DNA from: Marsupella aquatica
Taxonomy: Eukaryota > Marchantiophyta
Length of the DNA: 64,000 nt
Assembly: GCA_973895155.1 (NCBI GenBank)
Contig: OZ316895.1
Coordinates: 14,508,001-14,572,000, forward strand
Direction: 5' to 3'
Under the pieces are notes generated by a model. That model worked only from the letters and a program-made list of their open reading frames with translations. It was not told the origin of the DNA and ran no database searches. This document shows, in pieces, positions 36,001 through 46,390 of this stretch. Both the position numbers and the translations under genes were made by a program. Numbering within the stretch: position 1 is the first letter of the stretch; the number at the start of each line of letters is the position of its first letter.

Positions 36001-38847
36001 GGGTCTTTCGATGTCATCAAAAGCATCAAAGTCGTAGTTGATAGTAAGATTTTCATGCCTGGAAGGAATTGATTCCATTGATCGAGCATTAGAAAGGGAC
36101 TCGAACTGTACAAGACATGACATTCATTATCAATATTTAGAGTCTCTATGTTACCATAACTATTGATTCGATCAACTGCAGTTTGACGAATTTGGATTCG
36201 ACTTAGTTGCGCTTCATGCATGCCGTAACACTTTATACGTACGCAGAAATAAATCAGCTATAAGAATTGGATGGATCTAAGTAGCTAGAAAACTTGTCTG
36301 GCTGAACTTTCTTGCACCGCGCTAGCTGCACCTAATCAAAAAATAATATGCATTACAACCCATATGCTCAAGGAGCCTTTAGCGAATTATGTACATACTT
36401 TCCGTGTAACTTTCCTTTCGGTAAGGATATGATGTTGTCGTTTGATTTCTTATACAGTACTGTCTTGATCCTGAGCTGTTTCAACATTAAAAATTTATGA
36501 GGGAAAGTACTCCAACGTGGCGATTAATTGTGTTTGCTGAAATGACATTATCGCACATACAAGAAAGCAAAGTCCAGCTCCCTACCAGAGATGACCAAAA
36601 TATCAAGTAATATTTTGATTATTGATAGACTTGCAAATTAGTACTCACTGCAAGACTTTCGGATCGAAAGCGGATCTGTAGAACTACTTATTGATATATC
36701 TCCTCAGAGACACATCACTACGTAGTTTTCTATATCGCTGAGCGGATGTCGGACGATAAGCCACGGAATTTAGAAGATGGGGTTAGCAGCCACTTACAAG
36801 AAACTCAGTGACGTCGTCTGATTTGAAATCGAGAAGTTTACCGTAAGTTGTTTCCCCATGTCCACATACGACGTCAAAATACATGTCAAAAGCTAGTGAA
36901 CTTCGCAATACTGGCTAGATTAGACACCTTTAATATGGATTGAGTCGTAGAGCTTTGAGTGTAACTAGAGTCACCAATAAGCTAGCTTTATGTTAATTAA
37001 ATAGAGCTTTCACTGTATGATTTAGAGTGATCGTTTTCCCCCTTACGACGATTATCAGGTATTGGGGTAGCTGAACTAATGTATGATCTACCAATTTACG
37101 TCAGCATACAAAAATTGATTACTGAAAAGATTAATTTTCAACATCAGATCTGTAAGCCAGCTCCAGCATTCGGGAAGTTATAAATAAGGCATCAACGGAC
37201 GGCGGCCGTCACCTTGAAGAAACTGCACTTTGCGATGGAAAACCAGTACGACGCCTCCTGCAGATCGAATTGCAGCCGCTGAACGTTACCTCGGACTGTA
37301 TGACGAGTATACTGATCGATCAGGAGTATAGACTTAATTTTTTTAAGAAGATGACTTGGTTTATTCCTGTCGATTATTCGATTCGTCACATTCGATTAGT
37401 CTTGTCTCTAGATATTTTATTTAACACTTTCAGCCCTGTCCAGCTATACATATACGTCCTTAATTAAGGAGGATAGTCCGCCGCGTGTAGACACATGAAT
37501 GTGGAATGCAATTACGACCATTAAAATTAATTTATCTACTCGATTTCAGCAGTTCTAGTGAGCCCTTTTTCAGATGTAAGATTATTCGAATCTGATGGAG
37601 CTTCCAGCGTCGAACCAAAGTATTACAAACTGCATCTCAGATGGCTTGCACGAAGATCAGCATTAGTGATATCCGCGAGTGTAACACTCGGTGATCTCAG
37701 CTCGGGAGTACCCATGAGAATTCCGGAAAGCCGGAGAGCGAGCGGAACTTGCGGCTTGAGTATCTGCATGCTGCAACGAGATATAATATGTAGCAAACCT
37801 TCAAGTTGTTAGATCCGGGAGAGTTTTGAGAGGCACGGAATGAGAAACCTTAAGATAACAAGCTATCAACATTCAACTTTTTCTAGGAAAATATTAGGCG
37901 ATCTGTACTTTCTATTAGGCGATCTGTACTTTTTACTCGTCCTCCTTGATTATGACTCGCAGAGGCTATCCGTAATAAAGAGCAGGTACTATTCACTTTT
38001 TGTCTCTGTATTGCGGACGGTAAACGTACAGATCGCCTAATAGACGCTTTGCACACATAAATCGCTCGGTACTTCAGCATGGCAATGATTCAGAGATACA
38101 AAGCTGCTATGTACTGCAGTATAGGGAGTATGGGGAAGGAACAATTACTTCCATTGTCATCTACATTTGAACATACAGAGTCTGTACTGTCTTCGATCCA
38201 AAGCATCCAAGGGTTTGAATCTCCAGCTCTTTGGAATTCTCAAAAATCAGTCACATGAGATCGAAGAATGTTACTTTGTTTTAGATTTCGCGGAGTTTCT
38301 CTATCATTTAGTTTACCAAATCTCTTCAACTATCGACTTGTTCAAATTTAAATTCAAATTCAAAATTTACCAAATCGCTTCAATATCGATTTGTTCCGTT
38401 TTCTTTCTGTTGATCTTTGCGTGCATGGTGGCCGCAATCCTGTTGTCATTCAACAGTAACATCGTTATCCATTTTAATAATCTTTTAAGAATAAAAAATC
38501 CTCAGACGAAACGCTTGCAGTCATGTTCCAGAGCTCCACAAGAGTATTGTAGCACGCCTGATGTTTAGTTCGAGCACGACACTCAAGACAACAGTTTAAT
38601 CAATTATGAGTTTCGCAGTCGCAGACACTTGTCAAATTAGACCTCTATTTGACTGCCTTGAGGAAGGCCCAGAGAAAGTGAATGTCCGTGTATACAACGC
38701 GGACCACACTTTCTCCGAAGCTTCTACACGGCGGTCCGATGCCGCACCTAATACGAAGGCAGGGGATCAAAATAGCAACAGTCCAATGACGCACCATATC
38801 TGGCCCAGAGGGCCCTTTTTACAAAGTAGCTGGTGAGAGTAGAACAT
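30051..38847 (-). CDS. REC8: Meiotic cohesin alpha-kleisin, REC8/SYN1 type (multi-exon)
   Basis: Reassembled by eye. Kleisins close the cohesin ring between SMC1 and SMC3; REC8 is the meiotic form. Exons read: 38795-38847, 38371-38439, 37712-37770, 37213-37257, 36798-36817, 36399-36475, 35953-36105, 35630-35744, 35389-35462, 35086-35155, 34757-34893, 34232-34405, 33658-33808, 33190-33446, 32557-32716, 31957-32068, 31542-31702, part of 31.2-31.33 kb, 30650-30755, 30051-30133. All have GT..AG ends, and phases agree except around 36.1-36.4 and 30.8-31.5 kb, which I could not finish. The N-terminus MFYSHQLLCKKGPLGQIW, IAATMHAKINRKK and VPLALRLSGILMGG is the SMC3-binding domain and matches REC8/SYN1 rather than RAD21. 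The middle has KKRKRQ then IPAPVFATWLRDREDI. The C-terminal winged helix has LDDLVQGMDRSEAAKLFYHI, ending VPYGDIRLSRGPYL. Estimated length is about 700 residues. The start codon lies 0.6-0.8 kb from bacterial sequence, so its promoter may be cut. Confidence 0.9.
37895..38045. repeat. Inverted repeat with internal tandem copy inside a REC8 intron
   Basis: TTAGGCGATCTGTACTTT occurs twice in tandem (about 37894 and 37915) and its reverse complement TACAGATCGCCTAATAGA lies at about 38027-38044. The arms enclose about 90 bp within the intron between exons 2 and 3. It resembles a very small foldback or MITE-like insertion. Confidence 0.6.
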
Positions 38848-39431
38848 AGCTGCTCAGGTCGCACCACGGTTGTTGTCCACAAAGCTCAACGACACCCTTC
38901 CCGTACTCGACAACGAATACCGGACCTTAAAGTTGCTTCTTGATAGCAATGTAGTCGAGTTTGTTTACTTAATTAGACACTTGAAGTGACCACGGTATGA
39001 CAAAGCCTCTCTCCGCGGTACGTCTATCTGAACTCAGCCGGAATAACAATTTTTTATATATATCAACATTGATTCATGCAAGATATCTAGCTTGAGAAAC
39101 AACACCGAGTCGATCACAGGCATATATCACTACGTACACAAAATGGCAATAGCGCACAAAATGGCAATAGCGTTGGTCAGATTACTAACAATTAGTCTAA
39201 GTGCGACGGAGACTGCCTGGATTGGCTAAATAGATGCAACATTCACAGTTAGACATAATGTCGATGAATTGTGCGTACGTACGTATAGTCCCTGACTGAA
39301 GTGAGGGCTCTCCCTAACAAAAGCGTTGTTCGCCCGTCCGCATGAGGAATCGCACGGCAAACGGAAGAAACCAGGGGAGATTCTGGAATTCTTGTAGGTT
39401 CTTGGTAGACCTCGATAACCGAGAGTCCCAA
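38848..39431. other. REC8 upstream region and plant/bacterial transition
   Basis: Contains a tandem CACAAAATGGCAATAGCG pair (39136-39171) and AT-rich DNA like the plant flank at first, then sequence of uncertain origin after about 39250. The junction with bacterial DNA lies somewhere between here and 39.65 kb; I cannot place it exactly. Confidence 0.45.
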
Positions 39432-39578
39432 CTAATTGCCGAAGAGACTTTCAAATGAACTGCAGGAGCCATCAATGCAGAGATTTAGTACGTGCAATTC
39501 AAAGGTTACTGACTGCTCGAAAACCCGTGCACGTAGGCTCTGCCCCTTTTCAAGCACCAGCACACGCTTTTCTCCCAT
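39432..39578 (-). CDS. Short ORF of unknown function, possibly bacterial
   Basis: A 48-residue frame beginning MGEKRVLVLEKGQSLRARVF. It starts about 70 bases beyond the stop of the histidine kinase, on the same strand, so it could be the beginning of the next gene in that bacterial unit, cut off or frameshifted. No domain recognised. Bacterial origin is inferred from position. Confidence 0.3.
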   Translation of the reverse strand: MGEKRVLVLEKGQSLRARVFEQSVTFELHVLNLCIDGSCSSFESLFGN

Positions 39579-39651
39579 CAAGACCGCTAAATGATAATTC
39601 AAACAAGATGTTATAACTAATCACAGCAATTTTAAGTGTATTCGTCAATCC

Positions 39652-40364
39652 TTAAGGCAAAAACAGCTTAAAGCAGCCGCCACCTAATGAACTGTCGTTA
39701 CTCAGTCGAATAAATCCCTGACGAGATTTATTTTTATGCATAAGCGCCACTTTGTTGGCGAATAGCAAACCTAAATGAGGCCGTCCTCCTGCAAAATTTG
39801 TTCGCGCTTCGGCAAAGGTCGAGGCATTCAACATATCTTCTGGATAACCTGGGCCATCATCTTCGATAGAAATACATAAGCCTTCTTGAGTTTGTATTGC
39901 CCTTAGAATTAATTTTTTTCTGGAGTAGCGTGCACAGTTTACGATTATATTATTAATAACGCCGCCAACGAGATCGCTGTCAAAATAACCCAATAAAGAT
40001 TCATCGCACTCCAGTACCAATTCAAGCCTACGCGTTTGCAACAAGCCATGATTGCGTGCAATTTGCTCACTCAACACATCGGCCACAATATATTCATCAA
40101 TATGTGCACGAACATTATCGTGATCTAAACGATAGAGTGATAACAGTTGTATAAGCTCGCTGTTAATTCGCGCGGCCTCATACTCAAGTATCGCATAAGA
40201 TTTTGCATGATCATTATTTGCGGTGGATATTGCGCCATTACATCCGTTAAAGTATTTAGCAACATTCCCAACGAATTTTTCATATCGTGTACGCTTGATG
40301 CCAACACAAATGAAAAACTTATCTCTTGAACTTCCTGAGTCATATCTTCACCATCTTGCATCAT
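39652..40364 (-). pseudogene. Bacterial sensor histidine kinase, one frame break
   Basis: Two frames (40125-40364 and 39652-40086) together form one short kinase of about 237 residues. The first has the phosphoacceptor helix (SSVHDMKNSLGMLLNTL, His in VHDMKN). The second has the HATPase N-box (VINNIIVNCARYSRKK), G1 box (IEDDGPGYPED) and G2-like GRPHLGLLFA. No membrane segment is seen, so it would be cytoplasmic. Its ATG overlaps the stop of the upstream regulator (TAATG at about 40362-40366), which implies translational coupling. The break between 40125 and 40086 looks like an indel in an otherwise conserved kinase. Gammaproteobacterial origin is likely from the neighbouring cmoA. Confidence 0.85.
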
Positions 40365-41989
40365 TAATTTTTTGACGATAGCGCGCGTAACACATCTTCT
40401 AACTGACGGAATCGCCGAAATTGTTCATGATTATCGGGAATAATTTTTCGGATATAATCGATAGTTTGTTGCATAACCAATAACAGCTGAAGATTTTCTG
40501 GCTCCTGCTTAGCCTGCGCCACCAGCGCCTGCACTAAATTCAAACGCAAACCTATGTGCTGCGGAAAATCCTGAAGCGCACTGGTAAAACAATCTACCGC
40601 ACGCACAAAATCTTTGCATCGTAAAACCCTATACCCTCTTTGTTTACGCGCATTACCAATGCTTTATTCTTGGCGCTGCAAGGTTCATCTAGCAAACAGT
40701 CTATTTGTTGCAATAGCTCTTCTTGCCCGGCACATTCCACTAATAGCTCTGCAATAATCTTATCGCTTTTTTCTTTACTGCCATGCTCGCGCAGCGCTTT
40801 TACCAATTCAATTTTTGTGGCACATCAACTGCCACCGCATCGGAATCAATAATCTTCTGCGCATTGACCAAAGCCTCAGCACTTCTGCGAGCATCACCTG
40901 AAACGGAAAACAATTGCGACTCCATAAATAACTGGTAATTTTTTGTCGTTTGTTTTACCAAAGCGCTGTGGAATTTCTGCAACAATTTTTAAGGCATCAC
41001 GCACTATAGGTGCAGCTACATTTTTATCGAGTTTGGCAAGTTGGATGCTCGCTCGCGCAAAACTTTCGTGAAAAGCAATATCATCGTGGCAGGAATTTTC
41101 GCCCAACTTTACAGCTTTTCGATAGGAGTTTGCGGCGGTCGATAAATCATTATTTTTTAACGCGACATCACCCAAAGCTTGCTGGCGCAAAATAGATAAG
41201 GGTGATATTTCAACCGCTTGCTGTAAAGTTTGTTGTCGTCCTGAATAGTCGCCAACGTTCAGCCAAAATATCTGCCAGTAAATCATAGGCTTTTAAGCAG
41301 AGCGGATTAAATTGAATAATTTCTTCCAGCCATTGCTGCGCACTTAGCGCATCGCCCATTGATTTTTTTGCTTGCGCCATGCCTAACATAGCCCAATCAA
41401 GCTGCCGCACATCTAAAATATTTCTGTACAAAGCTTCAGCTTTTTCGAACTCACCAGCTTGCAACAAAACCCGTCTAGAATTTTTGGCATGGACTTGTGT
41501 AGCGATTACCCGCTGCAATTTCAGCTTCACACAAAGTAATTACTGCGCCCCAACTCTTGATCTTTTAGGGCTTTATAAATAGGTGCCAAGGCAATGCGCT
41601 GTTAAATAAACGCTCTAAACGTTGCGCCAGCGCTTGGCCGGTAAGAGGTTTTGCAAGGTATGCGTCTGGCTCATAATCATAAGCAGCCATAATGATATTT
41701 TTATTCGACTCGGCCGAAATAAGAACGAACAGGGCTATCGCTATTCAAATTGGGTTGATGACGCAAACCTCTAATATTTGCTGGCGGTTTTTCCTTTGCC
41801 TAGATTTTGATCGCACAAAATCACATCATAGACTTTAGCATTACAGTAACGCAGTGCCTCTGCGCTTGAAGGCACCGAATCCACCGTGCCTATACCAAAT
41901 TCATGCAACATTTTCGATAGGGTAATGCGGAAGCTTTCAAAATCATCAACGATTAAAGCCTGTAATTTTCCGTAGGAGCTATTAGCCAT
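40364..41989 (-). pseudogene. Bacterial response regulator with TPR-like domain, several frameshifts
   Basis: The start is MANSSYGKLQALIVDDFESF, a receiver domain with the acidic pair in VDD and the phosphoacceptor Asp in VILCDQNLGKGK. The reading frame then changes at least four or five times (pieces at 41771-41989, 41210-41530, 40894-41286, 40800-40985, 40594-40806, 40364-40606), while the protein text continues sensibly in each. The later part is alpha-helical with TPR-like units (FEKAEALYRNILDVRQ, YRKAVKLGEN). Restored length would be about 540 residues. It partners the histidine kinase next to it. The frameshifts look like uncorrected sequencing indels rather than evolutionary decay, because the amino-acid sequence on either side of each is well preserved. 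Confidence 0.8.
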
Positions 41990-42220
41990 AAATACATCTC
42001 ACAAGCTTAAATACATCTCACAGATCTAAAGTGTTTCATGCACAAAACTCGGACTGCGAAGCATGGGCAGCTTTATGCCAGAAATTGAATTTAGAATAGC
42101 TCATAATTGAATGCATGGGAGTTACATAACTCCCTCGCCAGAACACAATCAGAGTATGGAAGTTTGTCGCCACAAACTGCGGCAGGTACAATAGGCGTTC
42201 ATCAACTGATCTGAAGTCTC
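41990..42220. promoter_or_regulatory. Bacterial divergent intergenic region
   Basis: Separates the leftward regulator from the rightward cmoA. It holds a tandem pair of AAATACATCTCACA at about 41990-42020. Promoters for both directions would lie here; I do not see -35/-10 boxes strong enough to mark. Confidence 0.4.
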
Positions 42221-42447
42221 ATGCCCAACCATATTAGCGACAACCTTTACGCCAACCCACTCCCTCAAGTCAATGCATTTGCATTCGATGAGGTTGTAGT
42301 AAATGTCTTTCCCGACATGATTAAACGCTCGGTTCCAGGCTACGCCACCATCATTAATATGATTGGAAATCTTGCAGAACGTTATGCGCAACCCAATAGC
42401 TTTTGTTATGACTTAGGGTGCTCGCTCGGCGCAGCTACACTTGCAAT
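42221..42447 (+). CDS. cmoA: Carboxy-S-adenosylmethionine synthase, N-terminal part
   Basis: CmoA converts SAM and prephenate to carboxy-SAM, used for the cmo5U34 wobble modification of bacterial tRNAs. Visible features: [20 protein letters not shown] near residues 22-42, [14 protein letters not shown], and the SAM-binding loop [13 protein letters not shown] near residues 64-76. The first Met (42221) agrees with the family start. The gene runs into the N-gap after about 75 of the usual roughly 245 residues and does not resume on the other side. CmoA is essentially a gammaproteobacterial protein and is not a plant gene, which is the strongest evidence that this interval is foreign. Confidence 0.93.
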
Positions 42448-42547
42448 NNNNNNNNNNNNNNNNNNNNNNNNNNNNNNNNNNNNNNNNNNNNNNNNNNNNN
42501 NNNNNNNNNNNNNNNNNNNNNNNNNNNNNNNNNNNNNNNNNNNNNNN
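42448..42547. other. 100-N assembly gap
   Basis: Exactly 100 N, the conventional size for a gap of unknown length. Bacterial sequence lies on its left edge and plant repeat DNA on its right. Confidence 0.99.
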
Positions 42548-42659
42548 GAGGAGAGCACAGCTAACATTAAAATTCTGAATAAGCATGCCACATAACTGAG
42601 AAGTCCAATTTCCCTCTTGTCACAAAAGTTGAGCATGCAGGAACACTACTGACAACTTA

Positions 42660-44085
42660 ATCACATTCATCTAGGTCCTAGTCATAGAGAGGATCTAGTA
42701 CCAATCAGAAGTGCACAGCGCAAGAAGTCACCCAACAAAGGGACCAGGACCCATAAATAAAGTTGGAGAATTGAATGCACCTTTTCTAGGGTGACACAGG
42801 GACCAATGTACGTACTTAGTTTACTCACGTACTTTGACACATTCCATTCAAAAATACCGCTGCATATATGCCAACAAGTTAGTAAAAAATAGCAATTTAA
42901 AACAAAACTTATCAAAGCATATCTCCTTGTCAGAATTTCACATAAAAAGCTGTTTCCTTCCTGGCTTTACACTTTTACAGGCAAAGAACCAAGTCAACAG
43001 TCAAAGATGAAGTAATCATACTTGTTACTTGACAGCTTCAAGATACTAGGAACTGTCTTTGTTCCAGTCCTTATAATATATATTATGGGCTCTGAAATTC
43101 AAATCCTTTGACACTATCTGCAACATAAATTCCAGTTTATATACTGTAGTTTGCACATATACATTAGGCCAATCCGGGGGCCAATCCACAATTAAAACAT
43201 GACTGTGAAAATACCACAAGCAGGAAAACTTACTTGAAGAAGAACATGATTGATTCCAGCAACCAGCAAAGGTTTCATCCATCCTCCTTTCTTCTCATGG
43301 CTAAAATTCCCTGATTCATGGTGTACCCAGCAATACCCACCCACAATGTCAAACGAGATTTTGGCAGTGCATATAATTATACCACCTGCCGACCATGGTC
43401 CAATATTCAATTACATATATAACAGAAGTCAGATAAATCTCATTCCAACCGAGCATTGGTCATATATATACTTGAAGATGAGACTGGTAGGGTGAAATCT
43501 ATTTCTTCTTATTAAACTGTGGGCGTTTCTACTTGCTGATTAATAAAAGTAGAAAATAATTAGTTTACAATATCAATTTCATACAAAACCTCGATTTCAT
43601 ACAAAACCTCAAACGTCAAGGTCACTTGCAAAAATACTACCTCCAGTTTATGTTAGGAACTTTACTGCTGAGATAGACAAGCATCTAGGTACAATTTACA
43701 AAGTCAGATGTAATCAAGTTTGTCCCGGTCCTTGTCAAGAGAGAGCCTAGCACGAATCGGACGTGCAACAGTGCAAAAAGTGAGGCAAAAAGTAACCCAG
43801 CAAAGGTACTAGGATGGATTATAAATATTGATTGGAGAAAGGAAAACACAATTTCTAGGGTCACACAGGGACCGATGTTACCTTGTAGCCTCATGTCCTT
43901 TGACACATTCACTTTAAATATAGCACTGCCAGCAATGCAGTACAGAGAAAAAGATTAAATAGAGGACTTATGCATGCAAGTACACATGTGAGTCCTTGTC
44001 AGAATTCTGCATAAAAAGTTGTATCCTTCTTGTCTTTATAGGCAAAGCACCATGCAACAGTCAAAGATGAAGTTGGTTAATATAC
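42660..44085. repeat. Diverged tandem duplication, about 1.03-kb period
   Basis: Segment 42660-43020 is repeated at about 43685-44075 in the same order: 'tctaggg.gacacagggacc.atgt', 'cctttgacacattca.tt.aaa', then 'ccttgtcagaattt..cataaaaag.tgt.tccttc.tg.cttta' and 'aggcaaag.acca..caacagtcaaagatgaagt'. On the minus strand both give NIGPCVTLE-like peptides, but with stops and no domain that I recognise. Probably an old duplicated transposon or gene piece. Confidence 0.6.
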
Positions 44086-45060
44086 TCAAATCAAGCCTTA
44101 GCCATTCAGGAAGAATAACATGAACTGAAGATGGGAAGGATGAAAAATTAAATTCACCCAGAACTGAGTGAGCTCACGGTTACTATCCCAATTATTGAGA
44201 AGATCTCAGACTACGCCCTCACACTGGCTAGCTAGGCAGCTATTCAATTCCAATTTGCAATCCTCCTCTTGGATCTAGTCTCTACCCGAAAACTACAATC
44301 GGGACTACAATATAAGTTGTATAGATGCTCCAAAAAATTTACCATGGCTGCCGTGCATAGCTGGTCCCAAGAATATGTACACCATATTAACAAGCAAGCT
44401 AAGTATGTTCACAGCATGTACGTGGTTTGACATATGTAACTCCAACTAATCACTCATTTGCAAGGAAATGAGCATTCAAGTGAGATTGGTATAATATTGG
44501 CTGCTTGAGCTTTTGAGATTGGTACAGCAGCAAAGGACTCAACACCAATTTGTTAATTGTAAGTCCTGCCAATCTTTCACAAATCGGATCCCTGGGATAT
44601 CAAGAGATGTCTCTACAATATCAGTGGCCTGCAGAGAGAGAGTCGATCAGAAGAGATCTCATGTAGCAAATAGAAATGGCGTTTGAAGCTTTGCCCTAAG
44701 AGGTTCAAGAGCTGTCATTATACTGTACTAACAAATCCTTCAATGAGCAGATTTTTAAGCTACGACTTGCTCCTTATTGTTTGACTTGTCCACAAAAACT
44801 CTAGAAATCGCATTATTACTGAATCAGGAATTTATGGTTGCTAATACTCTGTACATGACTAATGAAGGGAACCCCATTAACCCCACATTCAAGTCATCAA
44901 TCCCGCTCCAACATGCAATATGTACAACATAACCAACAGAACATAACCAACAGAACGGAAAGGTTTATCACAGAAATATTTATAATCATCAAAATTGATA
45001 CCCTATACTACCTATTGTAACATTATTCTGTACTTTGGATTTACAAAAGCACCTGCAAAG
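44086..45060. other. Intergenic, possible decayed exon
   Basis: A pyrimidine-rich acceptor (TCTCTCTCTGCAG on the minus strand, about 44629-44641) precedes a 29-residue open stretch ending in a stop at about 44552. It could be the last exon of the anthranilate phosphoribosyltransferase fragment beside it, but similarity is too weak to claim. Confidence 0.25.
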
Positions 45061-45264
45061 GGAAAGTAGTCAGCCGATCGATTGGTCAAGATTGAAGACC
45101 AATCCTAAAGTGAAAAAAAGGACCAATTGACAGGGTAAAGAACAAAAAGCTGCTCTGATCCACCAAATCCTAAGTTCATGATGATTATAACAGTAAAGGG
45201 CATTAAAAAATGACTGCGCCTGAGGAGAAGGACCCGTAAAGGCTTGAATGGAATCTAAGGTACA

Positions 45265-45387
45265 TACCAAAGCATTTGCGGCATGATCCTCTTCTCCAAC
45301 AAGAACATCCCGAAGAATCTTGGCATTTTGGGTCGACTCTCCTCCTTTCAGATCATTGATGGTACAGGGAGGGATCCCAGAATCCAC
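45265..45387 (-). pseudogene. Anthranilate phosphoribosyltransferase fragment
   Basis: The enzyme (TrpD/PAT1) joins anthranilate to PRPP in tryptophan synthesis. Only one conserved block is present: DSGIPPCTINDLKGGE followed by NAKILRDVLVGE, which matches the GIP-CT-x-x-DL-x-GG...NA-x-x-LR-x-VL-x-GE segment near the family C-terminus. It is followed by a good donor (TTG then GTATGT). The glycine-rich PRPP loop and other blocks were not found on either side, and an in-frame stop lies just upstream. It is therefore a solitary exon remnant or part of a gene whose other exons I cannot see. Confidence 0.6.
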
Positions 45388-45639
45388 TTACATGATTGCC
45401 ACCGGCCAAAATATAACCCAACATTGGCCAATATTGGGTGATCATTTCAAGGAATCATTGACGCTGCTATCCAGACCAATTAAGTCCAATCCTGTATGCC
45501 TACAACTATCAGTAGAATATATGGTGCCTAGTCAACAGGTAAATAACCTTGCATCTGTGCTTGCAACTCAGATAAAGTAAGACGGCTTGCTCATCTCAAC
45601 ACAGACACTGCAATGCAAAGCACAAATAACGTAATAAGA

Positions 45640-46390
45640 TACATACTTGGAGGATGTCTCCAATATTCACAATGAGTCCTCAAATCTACGGCATGATAGA
45701 AATCCATTCTCCATCTAGATTGATTTCAAGCGCCTTTTGGCTGTCACACAGGGAGACGATAGTGAACACACTGGAGTCTTTGCGCGCGTTAAGACCTGTT
45801 TGCGCAGCTGCGGAATGATGAAAGTTCAAATATCAAGGAACTGTTGCATTTCTGTGGTGTTTCAACCGGATATGCAAGGCTGGAAGTCCAAGACAGTCTG
45901 AGAAGACATCAAGAAAATTGTAACCAAATTTCCAAGCTCTAACTAAAGACGTTCCATCCTTTCTTGGTAGCCTGACAGGATTGACTGGCCACCAGTTCTT
46001 TGCGGAATCAACTTGTCCTTTTGTAGCCATCACAGTAAGTATCTTTTGTGCAATCTTGGGGTTTGAAATGGTAGTCCGGCCCAAAACACGATCTCCTCCA
46101 TTCGATTCTCTGTACTCCAAAGAACGGGAAAGTGCTTGTACCCGAGCTGGAAGGGGACGAGGAGCTTCTTGTTCTTGTTCTCGACCCTCAAACTCAATTT
46201 GTCCTCCATGGGGAGATCAACGAACTCCCGGTTATCGGCAAATCCCGCGGCAAATGCATTGTCCACTACTTCCGCAGGTACCCTGCAATTTATGACCTCA
46301 AAGAAGCGGAGTGTCTCACTGAACCCGAGTGTCTCACTTGCTTGTGCTACTTGTGCACAAATGAAGGAGCGTTTGATAGGATCCAAAGCA
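45640..46390 (-). pseudogene. 2-oxoglutarate/Fe(II) dioxygenase pseudogene
   Basis: Plant-type dioxygenase pieces in order on the minus strand: RFFEVINCRVPAEVVDN (DIOX_N core), DLPMEDKLSL, then WWPVNPVRLP and FGYNFLDVFSDCLGLP, then NARKDSSVFTIVSL and LDGEWISIMP, and LIVNIGDILQ before a GTATGT donor. The usual iron-binding H-x-D reads R-K-D (Arg codon at 45782-45784), so the first iron ligand is lost. Two in-frame stops (TAG 45686-45688, TGA 45680-45682) fall between the last two blocks. An in-frame 18-bp duplication (SETLGF/SETLRF) disrupts the first block. The C-terminal part with the second His and RxS was not found. It is best read as a dead copy of a DAO-like plant dioxygenase. Confidence 0.8.

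Noticed and set aside
36640-36690. Possible extra REC8 exon (IRFRSESLA between splice-like sites)
   Set aside because: Without it the spacing between the DDVTEFL and LPKGK blocks already fits the family exactly; adding it would insert nine unmatched residues.
38606-38836. 76-residue plus-strand frame over REC8 exon 1
   Set aside because: It lies opposite the first exon and intron of the REC8-like gene and has no domain.
39432-42447. Horizontal transfer of bacterial genes into the plant
   Set aside because: No introns or promoter adaptation, frame errors confined to this block, and its position at a contig end all favour assembly chimera.
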